From RPQJ01 sp963778185 (GTDB taxonomy: Bacteria; Pseudomonadota; Gammaproteobacteria; Steroidobacterales; Steroidobacteraceae): a DNA stretch of 64,000 bases. The notes beneath the pieces are model-generated. The model made no database searches. It saw only the letters and a list, made by a program, of their open reading frames with translations, and was not told where the DNA came from. A program made the position numbers and the translations under genes. The DNA lies in contig CAVZTF010000003.1 in assembly GCA_963778185.1 (NCBI GenBank), forward strand, positions 744,001 through 808,000. The letters are read 5' to 3'. Shown piece by piece: positions 38,839-47,174 of this stretch (positions are counted from its first letter, which is position 1; each line of letters opens with the position of its first letter).

Positions 38839-39492
38839 CTAGGCGCCGATCGTCCCGAGCCCGGCGACGCCGGCGTATTGCGCCTCGGCTTCCGCAAGGT
38901 TCGAGGCGCAGAACCGCAGGTCGCGCAGCAGCCCGTCGTCGAGGCGGTACACCCACGCGTGCACGGTCAGGGCCTGGCCGCGGTCCCAGGCCTGCTGGAC
39001 GATGGTCGTGCGGCACGCGCGCCGCGCCTGCACCAGCACATTCAGTTCACACAGGCGATCGAGGCGCTGCGCCTCGCCCGGCAACTGCCGGAGCGGCTCG
39101 CGGTACAGGTGCGCCACGTCGCGGATCGGCTGCAGCCAGTTGTCCACCAACCCCAGCCGCCTCTCTTCCCACGCCGCCTGGACGCCGCCGCACCCGTAGT
39201 GCCCGACGACCATCACGTGCTCCACGCGCAGCACCTCGATGGCGTACTGCAGCACGGAGAGACAGCTGAAGTCGTTGTGCAGGACGAGATTGGCGACGTT
39301 GCGGTGGACGAACAGCTCGCCCGGCGCGAGGCCGACGATCTCGTTCGCGGGCACGCGGCTGTCGGAACAGCCGATCCACAGGTAGCGCGGCGCCTGCTGC
39401 GCCGAGAGCTCGGTGAAGAAGCCCGGCCGGCGGGATTCCACGTCCGCGGCCCAGCGCCGGTTGCTGTCGAAGAGGTCAGGTAGCTTGTTCAC
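38839..39492 (-). CDS. can: Beta-class carbonic anhydrase
   Basis: 217 aa. Zinc ligands and partner residues are clear: CSDSRVPANE (Cys about 42, Asp-Arg pair), and VVGHYGCGGVQAA with His about 98 and Cys about 101. It interconverts CO2 and bicarbonate in the cytoplasm, supplying bicarbonate for carboxylases. Length and motifs fit the E. coli Can (YadF) group. Confidence 0.95.
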   Translation of the reverse strand: MNKLPDLFDSNRRWAADVESRRPGFFTELSAQQAPRYLWIGCSDSRVPANEIVGLAPGELFVHRNVANLVLHNDFSCLSVLQYAIEVLRVEHVMVVGHYGCGGVQAAWEERRLGLVDNWLQPIRDVAHLYREPLRQLPGEAQRLDRLCELNVLVQARRACRTTIVQQAWDRGQALTVHAWVYRLDDGLLRDLRFCASNLAEAEAQYAGVAGLGTIGA

Positions 39493-39840
39493 GGTGGCGC
39501 GTCACCTCATCCATGGTCGAATTGTTCATCACCCCGGTCGCATTGCAAACCTGTCCATCGCCGGCAGGCCTGCCGATCCCCCGCGACCGGCAATTTGACT
39601 TTTGTGGATTGATGGGGCTAAGAATCGCACGGGGGAACTCGGCAGTCGTGATCAGGAGAGCCTGCCTCGCTTCGAGCAGAAGCAGGAACGCGCTCCCCGG
39701 GTCCCGTGCATCGCCGCAGCGTCCAAGGCCGCGTTCCGGTCGTCCGGAGTCGCGGCTGTTCTGGAATCGTAACCGCAATAACGAACGTCCCTGCCGGGGA
39801 TTGCGCAAGTCCCGGGGCCGGACACAAGAGGAGTAGCGAG
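39493..39840. other. 348-bp intergenic region upstream of the TRAP operon
   Basis: No gene is supported. A palindrome occurs at about 39562-39575. TTGACT at 39595-39600 and TAAGAA at 39619-39624 are 18 bp apart and could be a weak sigma70 promoter for the TRAP genes, 217 bp upstream of the start codon. A GAGGAG ribosome-binding site precedes ATG 39841. The rest is unremarkable GC-rich sequence. Confidence 0.4.
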
Positions 39841-40935
39841 ATGCAGCGAAGATCCTTCCTGACGAAAGCGGCGCTGGCCGCCACCGCGACGACCACGGCT
39901 CTGCTTGCCGCCTGCGGCAAGAAGGAGGACAAGGCCGCGGGCGAGGCCGGCGCACCGGCCGTGCAGACCGAGAAGAAGACGGCGATCAAGTGGCGGCTGC
40001 AGACCTACGCGGGCGCAGCTCTGGCCGAGCACGTCATCAAGCCGTCGATCGAGGCGTTCAACAAGGCCGCTAACGGCGAGATGGTGATCGAGCTGTATTT
40101 CGCGGACCAGCTGGTCCCGACGGGCGAGCTGTTCCGGGCCATGCAGGCCGGCACCATCGACGCGGTGCAGAGCGACGACGACTCCATCGCGGCGCCGACC
40201 GACATCCGCGTGTTCGGCGGCTACTTCCCGTTCGCCACGCGCTACAGCCTCGACGTGCCGGCGCTGTTCCACAAGTACGGCCTGAACGAGATCTGGAAGG
40301 AGGCCTACGACGAGGTCGAGGGCGTCACGTGGTTGAGTTCCGGCGCCTGGGACCCCTGCCACTTCAACACCGTCAAGCCGATCAACAGGCTCGCGGACCT
40401 GAAGGGCCTGCGCATCTTCACCTTCCCGACCGCCGGCCAGTTCCTCACGCGCTTCGGCGTCGTCCCGGTCACGCTGCCCTGGGGCGATGTCCAGGTGGCG
40501 ATCCAGACCGGCGAGCTGGACGGCATCTGCTGGTCCGGCATCACCGAGGACTACACGGTGGGCTGGGCGGACGTGACGCCGTACTTCCTCACCAACAACA
40601 TCTCGGGCGCGTGGATCGGCTCCTACTGGGTCAATGACAAGTCCTGGGAAAAGGTCCCCGACCACCTGAAGGAACTCTACAAGCTCTGCATCGACAACTC
40701 GCACTACTACCGCCAGCACTGGTACTGGGCCGGCGAGGCGGACCTGCGCGTCAAGGGCCCGAAGATGAAGCTGACGACGATTCCCGCCGCCGAGTGGGCG
40801 ACGGTCGAGGCAGAGGCGCACAAGTTCTGGGACGAGATCGCGGCGACCAGCCCGCGCTGCGCCAAGGTCGTGCAGATCTTCAAGGACTACAACGACGTCA
40901 TGGCGAAGGCCGGCCCTCCGTATCGCTACGGCTGA
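39841..40935 (+). CDS. TRAP transporter solute-binding protein, DctP family
   Basis: 364 aa. The N-terminus MQRRSFLTKAALAATATTT followed by LLAACGKK looks like both a Tat-type (RRSFL) and a lipoprotein signal, with lipidated Cys about residue 25. The mature protein has the DctP fold features: IKWRLQTYAGAA start, FADQLVPTGELFRAMQAGTIDAVQ, and the conserved Arg in LRIFTFP (about residue 200) that salt-bridges a carboxylate. The YFPFATRYSLD segment recalls TakP-like 2-oxoacid binders; the substrate is probably an organic acid. Followed by matching membrane subunits. Confidence 0.9.
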   Translation: MQRRSFLTKAALAATATTTALLAACGKKEDKAAGEAGAPAVQTEKKTAIKWRLQTYAGAALAEHVIKPSIEAFNKAANGEMVIELYFADQLVPTGELFRAMQAGTIDAVQSDDDSIAAPTDIRVFGGYFPFATRYSLDVPALFHKYGLNEIWKEAYDEVEGVTWLSSGAWDPCHFNTVKPINRLADLKGLRIFTFPTAGQFLTRFGVVPVTLPWGDVQVAIQTGELDGICWSGITEDYTVGWADVTPYFLTNNISGAWIGSYWVNDKSWEKVPDHLKELYKLCIDNSHYYRQHWYWAGEADLRVKGPKMKLTTIPAAEWATVEAEAHKFWDEIAATSPRCAKVVQIFKDYNDVMAKAGPPYRYG

Positions 40936-40968
40936 TCGGGGTCCGTGTCGAGTAGCCGATAGCGGGGC

Positions 40969-41003
40969 CCTTCCCCGGCCGACGAGGGCCGGTCCGGGGA
41001 AGG
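40969..41003 (+). terminator. Hairpin between dctP and dctQ, possible attenuator
   Basis: A 9-bp perfect stem (40969-40977/40995-41003), extendable by inner GGCC pairing, lies in the 127-bp gap. With no T-run it more likely stabilises the dctP mRNA or reduces membrane-subunit expression, as often seen after binding-protein genes. Confidence 0.4.
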
Positions 41004-41062
41004 TCGCCTCGTTGCAGCGTTGCGGCTGACATTCCAGGCCGCAGATAGGGAGCGCCCGGGCC

Positions 41063-41575
41063 ATGCCCAGAATCATCAAGCTGTACGTCAGGTACGTCGA
41101 CGCGGTGAATCGCGTGCTCGGCTACTTCGTCATGTACCTGACGCTCGTGATCATGGGCGTGCTGCTGTTCTCGTCCCTCACCCGCTACGTCTTCAACGTG
41201 CCGTTCGTGTGGATCATCGAAATGGCGCAGTTCCTGATGGCCGCCTATTACATCCTCGGCGGCGGCTATTCGATGCAACTCGACGCGCACGTGCGCATGG
41301 ACGTCCTCTATGAGCGCTGGACACCGAGGACCCGGGCGTTCATGGACTCGATCACGGCGTTCTTCCTGGTCTTCTACCTGGCCTACATGGTGCGCGGTGG
41401 ATTCGCGAGTGCGGCGTACTCGCTCAAGTACAACCAGACCAACTATTCAGCGTGGGCGCCGCCGATGGCGCCGATCAAGATCATCATGACCGTGGGCATC
41501 GCACTCATGCTGCTGCAGGCGATCTCGATACTGTTCAAGGACGTCGCCAAGTTCACCGGTCGGGAGATCGCATGA
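41063..41575 (+). CDS. TRAP transporter small permease, DctQ family
   Basis: 170 aa with four predicted membrane segments (about residues 20-40, 50-70, 92-112, 132-152). The motif YVFNVPFVWIIEMAQFL near residues 47-63 is typical of DctQ. It associates with the large permease to couple sodium gradients to solute uptake. Its stop overlaps the large permease ATG (ATGA). Confidence 0.88.
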   Translation: MPRIIKLYVRYVDAVNRVLGYFVMYLTLVIMGVLLFSSLTRYVFNVPFVWIIEMAQFLMAAYYILGGGYSMQLDAHVRMDVLYERWTPRTRAFMDSITAFFLVFYLAYMVRGGFASAAYSLKYNQTNYSAWAPPMAPIKIIMTVGIALMLLQAISILFKDVAKFTGREIA

Positions 41576-42897
41576 GTTACGAGGCGATCGCGGTCCTGAT
41601 GTTCTCGACGTTCATGCTCCTGCTGCTCACCGGGCAGCGGGTGTTCGGCGCGATCGGGTTCATCGCCACCGTCTTCGCACTGGCGCTGTGGGGCGAGGGC
41701 GCGGTCGAGATGCCGTTCGCCTCGACCATCACGCTGCTCAACTGGTACCCGATGCTGACGCTGCCCATGTTCGTCTACATGGGCTACATGCTGTCGGAGT
41801 CCGGGATCGCGAGCGACCTGTACCGCATGTTCCACGTCTGGACGGGCCCGATGCGAGGCGGCCTGGCCGTCGGCACAATTTTCCTCATGGTGGCGATCTC
41901 CGCGATGAATGGGCTCAGCGTCGCGGGCATGGCTATCGGGGCCGCCATTGCGATGCCGGAGCTGCTGAAGCGCGGGTACGACAAGATCATGGTGACCGGC
42001 GTGATCCAGGCCGGCAGCACGCTTGGCATCATGATCCCGCCGAGCGTAGTGCTGGTGCTCTACGGCATGATCGCCCGCCAGCCCGTCGGCCAGCTCTGGC
42101 TCGCGGGCGTCGGGCCGGGGCTGATGCTCGCGGCGATGTTCATCATCTACATCGTGATCCGCTGCCAGTTGCAGCCCCACCTCGGCCCGCCGCTGCCCCT
42201 CGAAGAACGCCAGCAGATTTCGTGGGGTGAGAAGATCCGTCTGCTCAGGGCCGGCGTCCTCCCGCTGCTGATCATCTTTTCCATGACGGGCCTGTTCGTC
42301 ATGGGCGTCACCAGCATGGTGGAGTCGTCCGCCGTCGGCGCGTTCGCGGCGACCCTGGTCGCCTGGTACAAGGGCCGCATCACGCGCGCCGTGATGGAGG
42401 ATACGCTCCGCAAGAGCCTGGCCGTGAGCGCCATGTTCATGTGGATCATCCTGGCGGCCCTCGCGTTCGGCGCGGTCTTCGACGGCCTGGGCGCGGTGAA
42501 GGCGATCGAGATCCTGTTCCTCGAGAAGTGGGGCCTCGAGCCCTGGCAGGTGCTGGTGCTGATGCAGCTCACCTACCTCCTGATGGGCACGTTCCTCGAC
42601 GACACCGCGATGCTGATCATCGTCGCGCCCCTTTACGTGCCGCTGATCATCTCGCTCGGGTTCAACCCGATCTGGTACGGCATCCTCTACACGATCACTT
42701 GCCAGATCGCCTACATGACGCCGCCGTTCGGCTACAACCTGTTCCTGATGCGCGCGATGGCGCCGGCCGAAGTCACGCTGATCGACATCTACAAGTCGAT
42801 CATCCCGTTCGTGCTGATCATGCTCGTGGGGCTGGCGCTCGTGATCATCTATCCCGAGATCGCGCTCTGGCTGCCGAACCACGTCTACTTGAAGTAG
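41572..42897 (+). CDS. TRAP transporter large permease, DctM family
   Basis: 441 aa from ATG 41572, overlapping dctQ. About 12 membrane segments, with the DctM hallmarks: GSTLGIMIPPSVVLVLYGM (about residues 145-165) and the C-terminal GTFLDDTAMLIIVAPLYVP, plus TCQIAYMTPPFGYNLF. It is the transport channel of the DctPQM system. A frame extending upstream to 41452 is out of register with dctQ and is not used. Confidence 0.93.
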   Translation: MSYEAIAVLMFSTFMLLLLTGQRVFGAIGFIATVFALALWGEGAVEMPFASTITLLNWYPMLTLPMFVYMGYMLSESGIASDLYRMFHVWTGPMRGGLAVGTIFLMVAISAMNGLSVAGMAIGAAIAMPELLKRGYDKIMVTGVIQAGSTLGIMIPPSVVLVLYGMIARQPVGQLWLAGVGPGLMLAAMFIIYIVIRCQLQPHLGPPLPLEERQQISWGEKIRLLRAGVLPLLIIFSMTGLFVMGVTSMVESSAVGAFAATLVAWYKGRITRAVMEDTLRKSLAVSAMFMWIILAALAFGAVFDGLGAVKAIEILFLEKWGLEPWQVLVLMQLTYLLMGTFLDDTAMLIIVAPLYVPLIISLGFNPIWYGILYTITCQIAYMTPPFGYNLFLMRAMAPAEVTLIDIYKSIIPFVLIMLVGLALVIIYPEIALWLPNHVYLK

Positions 42898-42924
42898 CCC
42901 GCGGGAAGCGGCATCAGGCCGAAC

Positions 42925-43977
42925 CTACGGTCCGCCGTCTGAACGGCTCTCGCTGTCCCCCAGCGGCTTTCCTGCCCTGACCAGTTTCGCTGCAGGGGCG
43001 CCCGCCAGGCTGCTGGTGCCAGGCCGCGCCGGTTTGGCGGTCGGCGGGATCATGAGTGACAGGACCATCGTGGTCACGAGGATGGCGGCCGTTGCACCGA
43101 GCGACCACGCAACCGGGATCTTGTAGACGTCGATCAGCAGCATCTTCGTGCCGATGAAGCCGAGGACCAGCGCGAGGCCGTACGACAACAAGTGGAATTT
43201 CTCGTGCATGCTGGCGAGCAGGAAATACATCGCGCGCAGGCCGAGAATCGCGAACACGTTCGAGGTCAGCACGATGAACGGGTCGAGCGTGATCGCGAAA
43301 ATCGCCGGGATCGAGTCGACGGCGAAGATGACGTCGACGATGCCGATCATGAGGATCACGACCAGCAACGGCGTCGCCATGCGGGTGCCGTTGCGCACCG
43401 TGAAGAACTTCTCGCCGTCGTAAGTCGGTGCGATACGCATCGTTCGATTGATCCACTTCAGCACGGGATTGCCGCCGAGGTCCGGCTCCTGGCCGGCCGC
43501 CCACCACATCTTGACGCCGGTCAGCACGAGGAACACGCCGAACACGTACAGCAGCCAGTGGAATTGCTGCAGCAGCCAGGCGCCGACCAGGATCAGGATC
43601 GCACGCAGCACGATCGCGCCCAGGATGCCGATCACCAGCACTCTCTTCTGGTACTCGGCCGGCACGGCGAAGTACGTGAACACCATCAGGAAGACGAAGA
43701 TGTTGTCGACGGCCAGGGCCTTTTCGACCAGGTAACCCGTCACGAACTCGAGCGCCTTCGTGTTGGCGATCTCCGGCCCCGCGGTTCCCCGCAGGTACCA
43801 CCAGAGCCAGCCGACGAAGATGAACGAAACGAGCACCCACACGAGTGACCAGATCGCCGCCTCGCGCATGCCCACGCGGTGCGCGCCCTGGCTGCGCATC
43901 GCGAAGATGTCGACCAGCAATGCCGCGACGACGAACGCTAGGAAGAATCCCCACATCTGGGGGGTACCGATGGTCAT
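42925..43977 (-). CDS. TerC/Alx family membrane protein
   Basis: 350 aa, nine predicted TMs. Characteristic acidic motifs in membranes: VEKALAVDNIFVFLMVF (about residues 85-100) and GIVDVIFAVDSIPAIFAIT (about 205-225), matching TerC/Alx proteins linked to manganese efflux and alkaline or tellurite response. The last 35 residues are a variable cytoplasmic tail. No yybP-ykoY manganese riboswitch is seen, since the tRNA gene lies only 38 bp upstream on the same strand and could share its transcript. Confidence 0.9.
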   Translation of the reverse strand: MTIGTPQMWGFFLAFVVAALLVDIFAMRSQGAHRVGMREAAIWSLVWVLVSFIFVGWLWWYLRGTAGPEIANTKALEFVTGYLVEKALAVDNIFVFLMVFTYFAVPAEYQKRVLVIGILGAIVLRAILILVGAWLLQQFHWLLYVFGVFLVLTGVKMWWAAGQEPDLGGNPVLKWINRTMRIAPTYDGEKFFTVRNGTRMATPLLVVILMIGIVDVIFAVDSIPAIFAITLDPFIVLTSNVFAILGLRAMYFLLASMHEKFHLLSYGLALVLGFIGTKMLLIDVYKIPVAWSLGATAAILVTTMVLSLMIPPTAKPARPGTSSLAGAPAAKLVRAGKPLGDSESRSDGGP

Positions 43978-44015
43978 CGAGTGTCACTCCGGCGCCGGTT
44001 GGAACCGTGGAAAAC

Positions 44016-44328
44016 TGGTGGGCCCGGTAGGATTCGAACCTACGACCAAGGGATTCACGTTGCCCCGGGATTTCCCCCGGGCGTGGACTATCTCTTCACC
44101 CTCGGCCCCGTGGCCGGTCGGGTGCGGGACGCTCGATGCCTGTCATCAAGGGCGCTGAAGCCCTCAGGTAGTCTCTGCACCGTCCGGCGGTGTACCGCCG
44201 GCTTGGCTCAGGGTTGCCATCGGCCTGGCCGGAAGGTTTCCCTGAATTCATCCCGTCCACTCCGCGGATTACGCCGCGGAGGCACCTTCTAGATGAGTCC
44301 CCTGCACTAACCGCTGTGCTACAGGCCC
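44016..44328 (-). tRNA. tRNA-Ile(CAU) gene interrupted by a group I intron
   Basis: Exon 1 is 44328-44293 (36 nt) and exon 2 is 44055-44016 (40 nt, CCA encoded). Joined they give a normal 76-nt cloverleaf: acceptor stem GGGCCTG/CGGGCCC (one G-T pair), D stem GCAC/GTGC, anticodon stem GGGGA/TCCCT with loop CTCATAA, T arm GTAGG/CCTAC with TTCGAAT. The anticodon is CAT. D arm and variable region (TTGGTC after the anticodon stem) are much closer to E. coli tRNA-Ile2 than to elongator tRNA-Met, so the wobble C is expected to become lysidine by TilS, decoding AUA. The insertion lies between positions 36 and 37. Confidence 0.93.
44056..44292 (-). ncRNA. Group I self-splicing intron (237 nt) in the tRNA anticodon loop
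   Basis: All four conserved core elements are present in order on the minus strand: P (GAATTCAGGGAAACC, 44249-44235), Q (AACCCTGAGCCAAG, 44215-44202), R (GTGCAGAGACTA, 44180-44169) and S (AAGAGATAGTCC, 44096-44085), giving P4, P3 and P7 pairings. The 5' exon ends in CAT and a GTG guide occurs at 44285-44283, giving a C-G, A-U, U-G P1 as in the Azoarcus tRNA-Ile(CAU) intron; the intron ends in G (44056). A P2-like hairpin (44280-44261) and a P9-like hairpin are visible. No endonuclease frame exists. Subclass IC3 is inferred from the Azoarcus similarity. Confidence 0.93.
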
Positions 44329-44344
44329 AACGCTCGAATTCTAC

Positions 44345-45481
44345 TCAGTTCGCAGGTTCGATGCGCAGCAACCGCCCGTCGCCCTCGTCCGTGAGCAGAT
44401 AGATCAGGCCATCCGGGCCCTGCTCGACGTCGCGGACACGATCGCCCACGACCCCGCGCAGCAGCACCTCCTCGTGCAGGACCGTGTTGCCGTCGAGTTC
44501 GAGACGGGACAACTGCTCGCTCTTCAGTCCACCCACGAACGCGTTGCCCCGCCAGTTGGGGATCCGGTCACCGGTGTAGAACAGGAGGCCGCTGGTGGCG
44601 ATGGATGGGACCCAGTGATGCACGGGCGCCTCGATGCCAGGGGCGGTGGGCGAATCGCTGATCTGCGCGCCCGAGTACTCCACGCCGTAAGTGACCTTGG
44701 GCCAGCCGTAGTTGCGTCCGGCCAGCGTACGGTTCAACTCGTCGCCGCCCCGGGGCCCGTGCTCGTTGGTCCACAGTTCGCCGGTGACGGGATGCAAGAC
44801 GGCGCCCTGCACGTTGCGATGACCGTACGACCAGATCTCGGGCAGCGCGCCTGGGCGCCCGACGAAGGGATTGTCGGCGGGCACCTTGCCGTCGCGCTCG
44901 ATGCGCACGACTTTGCCGATGTGGGAGTCGAGATCCTGCGCGCGCGCCCGTTCGGAATTGCGCTCACCCAGCGTCACGAAAAGCCGCCCGTCGCGGGCGA
45001 AGACGAGGCGCGACCCGAAGTGATGACCGCTCTTCACGGTCGGCTGCTGGCGAAAAATCACCCGCATGTCGGCGAGGCCGGATTCCGTGAGGCGTCCGCG
45101 GGCGACGGCGGTGCCGTTGCCACCGTCGCGTGGCTCGGCGTAGGAGAGATAGACGAGGCGATTGGCGTGGAACTCCGGGTCCAACGCCACGTCGAGCAGG
45201 CCACCCTGCCCGCCGGTATCCACGGCCGGGACGCCGGCCAGTGGTGGGCCGACCTTTCCGTCCGTGGTCACCATACGCAGGCGGCCCGGCTTCTCGGTGA
45301 CCAGCATCCGCCCGTCGGGCAGGAATGCCATGCCCCAGGGCCGCTCCAGTCCATCGGCGACCGTGACGAGACGGATGGGGCCGCGCTCCGTACGGACACT
45401 GCCCGCTTCGTCGGCGCGGGCGCCAGGAAGTGGGGCGGCGATGAGCAGCGCAAGTGCGAACGGAACTGCAAACCTGGGCAT
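44345..45481 (-). CDS. PQQ-dependent sugar dehydrogenase family protein (YliI-like)
   Basis: 378 aa from ATG 45481 (MPRFAVPFALALL), a Sec signal peptide cleaved near ARADE (residue about 24). Six-bladed propeller of the soluble aldose sugar dehydrogenase type: LERPWGMAFLPDG, GGQGGLLDVALDP, SGHHFGSRLVF (catalytic His), YGHRNVQG, TNEHGPRGGDELN and GRNYGWP. It oxidises aldoses or similar sugars in the periplasm with PQQ; PQQ synthesis genes are not here. A start at 45535 would precede the signal peptide by 18 residues and is less likely. Confidence 0.88.
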   Translation of the reverse strand: MPRFAVPFALALLIAAPLPGARADEAGSVRTERGPIRLVTVADGLERPWGMAFLPDGRMLVTEKPGRLRMVTTDGKVGPPLAGVPAVDTGGQGGLLDVALDPEFHANRLVYLSYAEPRDGGNGTAVARGRLTESGLADMRVIFRQQPTVKSGHHFGSRLVFARDGRLFVTLGERNSERARAQDLDSHIGKVVRIERDGKVPADNPFVGRPGALPEIWSYGHRNVQGAVLHPVTGELWTNEHGPRGGDELNRTLAGRNYGWPKVTYGVEYSGAQISDSPTAPGIEAPVHHWVPSIATSGLLFYTGDRIPNWRGNAFVGGLKSEQLSRLELDGNTVLHEEVLLRGVVGDRVRDVEQGPDGLIYLLTDEGDGRLLRIEPAN

Positions 45482-45552
45482 GGGCGAGAACTCCGGGGCC
45501 AGTGCGAGACCACGAGGTTCGCACGTGGACCTCACCCGGAGTCAACACCGGT

Positions 45553-45960
45553 TCAGGCTGGCGGCCGCGTGTCCGGGGTCGTGGGCGGCAGCTTGCGGCC
45601 CTCGACGAAGTAGTAGATCAGGAACGCGAGGCCCACGCCGCCGGGGATCATGCCGAAATACTTGACCTCGTCGCCGGCCACCGCGCCCAGCGCGACGAAG
45701 AGCCCCATGCCGACGAACAGCCAGATCAGGCCGGGCAGCAGGTAGCTCGAGCGCCGAGCCGGCTTCATGGACTGGTAGAAAGACTCGGGCAGCGATGGGA
45801 TCTCCATGCCGCGCTCGATCGCGGCCAGCCGCTCCTTGTGGTTGGCTTCCACGATGTCCTTGCGCCGCTTGTAGTCCACGATCGCGAAAACGATCGGGAT
45901 CAGCAGCGACATGAAGATCGCGGTAATGGGAATGAATACGGCGACAACGTCTTCGTCCAT
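45553..45960 (-). CDS. Small membrane protein, DUF6249-like
   Basis: 135 aa. An N-terminal TM (VFIPITAIFMSLLIPIVFAI), a basic cytoplasmic segment with the conserved HKERLAAIERGMEIP motif, then two TMs (about 73-95 and 100-120). HKERxxxIERGxExP is typical of DUF6249 proteins, often encoded next to an ECF sigma factor and its anti-sigma, as here (divergent, 101 bp away). Function unknown. Confidence 0.75.
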   Translation of the reverse strand: MDEDVVAVFIPITAIFMSLLIPIVFAIVDYKRRKDIVEANHKERLAAIERGMEIPSLPESFYQSMKPARRSSYLLPGLIWLFVGMGLFVALGAVAGDEVKYFGMIPGGVGLAFLIYYFVEGRKLPPTTPDTRPPA

Positions 45961-46061
45961 GGCAGCTCTCCGGTGTGTGTGATCGTTATATGCGCCGGAC
46001 CGCCCCCGGGTTGCATCGCCGCCCTTGCAACCCAGCGCCCGTCCCGCGCATATAAAGGCCC

Positions 46062-46610
46062 ATGGATGACGGGATCGAACACCATCTCGCCGCGGGCCGC
46101 CATGCCCGGGCCTTCGATCTCGTCGTCCCGGCCTACAAGGACCGCGTGTTCCGCCTGGCGTATTCCATCCTCAAGGAGCGGGCCGCGGCCGAGGATGCCG
46201 CGCAGGAGACGTTCGTGCGGGTCTGGAAGGCATTGCCGGGTTTCGACGGGCGGGCGGCGCTCGGCACCTGGATCTATGCGATCACCCGCAACACCTGCCT
46301 GATGGAGTTGCGACGGCGCCGGCCGACCGTCTCCTTCGACGACCCTGATTCGACCGAGGCCCAGCACGCGGCGACGAACATCGCGACCGGGCCCGCCGCG
46401 GACCCCGAGCGGGACAACCTCCTACGGCTGGTGGAAACCCTGCCGCGCAACCAGCAGGAGGCCATTCGCCTCTTCTATCTCGAGGACCGCTCGTACGAGG
46501 CGGTCGCCGAGCAGCTCGACATGCCGCTCGGCACCGTCAAGAACCTTCTGCACCGGGCCCGCAAGCGCCTGATGGAGCTCGCCCGGCCCGACGAGGTGAA
46601 AGCCGCATGA
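46062..46610 (+). CDS. ECF-type RNA polymerase sigma factor
   Basis: 182 aa. Region 2 (VVPAYKDRVFRLAYSILKERA, AEDAAQETFVRVWKAL, ALGTWIYAITRNTCL) and region 4 (LPRNQQEAIRLFYLEDRSYEAVAEQLDMPLGTVKNLLHRARKRL spread over residues 128-172) are joined by a short linker, as in group 4 sigma factors. TATAAA at about 46051 lies just upstream of the start. Its stop overlaps the anti-sigma ATG. Confidence 0.93.
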   Translation: MDDGIEHHLAAGRHARAFDLVVPAYKDRVFRLAYSILKERAAAEDAAQETFVRVWKALPGFDGRAALGTWIYAITRNTCLMELRRRRPTVSFDDPDSTEAQHAATNIATGPAADPERDNLLRLVETLPRNQQEAIRLFYLEDRSYEAVAEQLDMPLGTVKNLLHRARKRLMELARPDEVKAA

Positions 46611-47155
46611 ACGACACGATCCCGACCGGTCCCTGCGCCGAATACGAGCACGACCTGGTCGAACTGCTGGACGGCTCGCTCGGGCCCGAGCGGGCGTGCC
46701 TGATCCGGCTGCACGTCGCAGCCTGCCCCCGCTGCCGGGCCTGGCAGGCGGAGTTCGCCGCCTTCGATGCCGGACTTGGTGCAGCCATGCCGCAGCCCCG
46801 GCTTTCAGCTGAATTCGAGGCCAGGCTGCACGAGCGCCTGGCAGCGATCGTACAGCCGGCCCGGCGCAGCGAGTTGCGCACGGCCGCGGATCGCGAGTAC
46901 GAGCGGCTGATCGACATGCTCAGCCGCGGTGTGCGGCGTCACGTGCTGCTCGATGCCATCGGATCGGTCGCGGCCACCCTTGGCCTGCTGATCGCGGCGC
47001 GAGGCCTGCTCGGACCGGCCGGCTCACTGCTGGACGCGATCACGGGCCCGCAGCAGTGGGTCGTGCTGGGGGTGATCGGCGTTTCCGTTGCGGCCGCGGC
47101 ACTGGCTTGGTCGGCCGCTCGCGGCGTGCTGCCGCTGCCGGGACTGCGGCGCTGA
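46607..47155 (+). CDS. Putative membrane-anchored anti-sigma factor (zinc-finger type)
   Basis: 182 aa, ATGA overlap with the sigma gene. The N-terminus has a zf-HC2-like motif: CAEYEHDLVELLDG followed by RLHVAACPRC (His-x3-Cys-x2-Cys), which binds the cognate sigma. Two hydrophobic segments (about 108-128 and 142-165) suggest membrane anchoring. It presumably holds the ECF sigma factor inactive until an envelope signal arrives. Confidence 0.82.
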   Translation: MNDTIPTGPCAEYEHDLVELLDGSLGPERACLIRLHVAACPRCRAWQAEFAAFDAGLGAAMPQPRLSAEFEARLHERLAAIVQPARRSELRTAADREYERLIDMLSRGVRRHVLLDAIGSVAATLGLLIAARGLLGPAGSLLDAITGPQQWVVLGVIGVSVAAAALAWSAARGVLPLPGLRR

Positions 47156-47174
47156 CGCGGCGACCCGGGAAACC

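Noticed and set aside
43978..44015. yybP-ykoY manganese riboswitch before terC
   Set aside because: Only 38 bp separate terC from the tRNA gene, too short for the aptamer, and no matching sequence occurs.
44016..44328. tRNA-Met (elongator) assignment from the CAT anticodon
   Set aside because: The D arm, anticodon stem pattern and variable loop resemble tRNA-Ile2 (lysidine type) far more than elongator Met; an identity test with tRNAscan-SE on the spliced sequence would settle it.
44030..44402. Small reading frames overlapping the tRNA and intron
   Set aside because: They translate structured RNA sequence and have no protein similarity; no homing endonuclease motif (LAGLIDADG, GIY-YIG, HNH).
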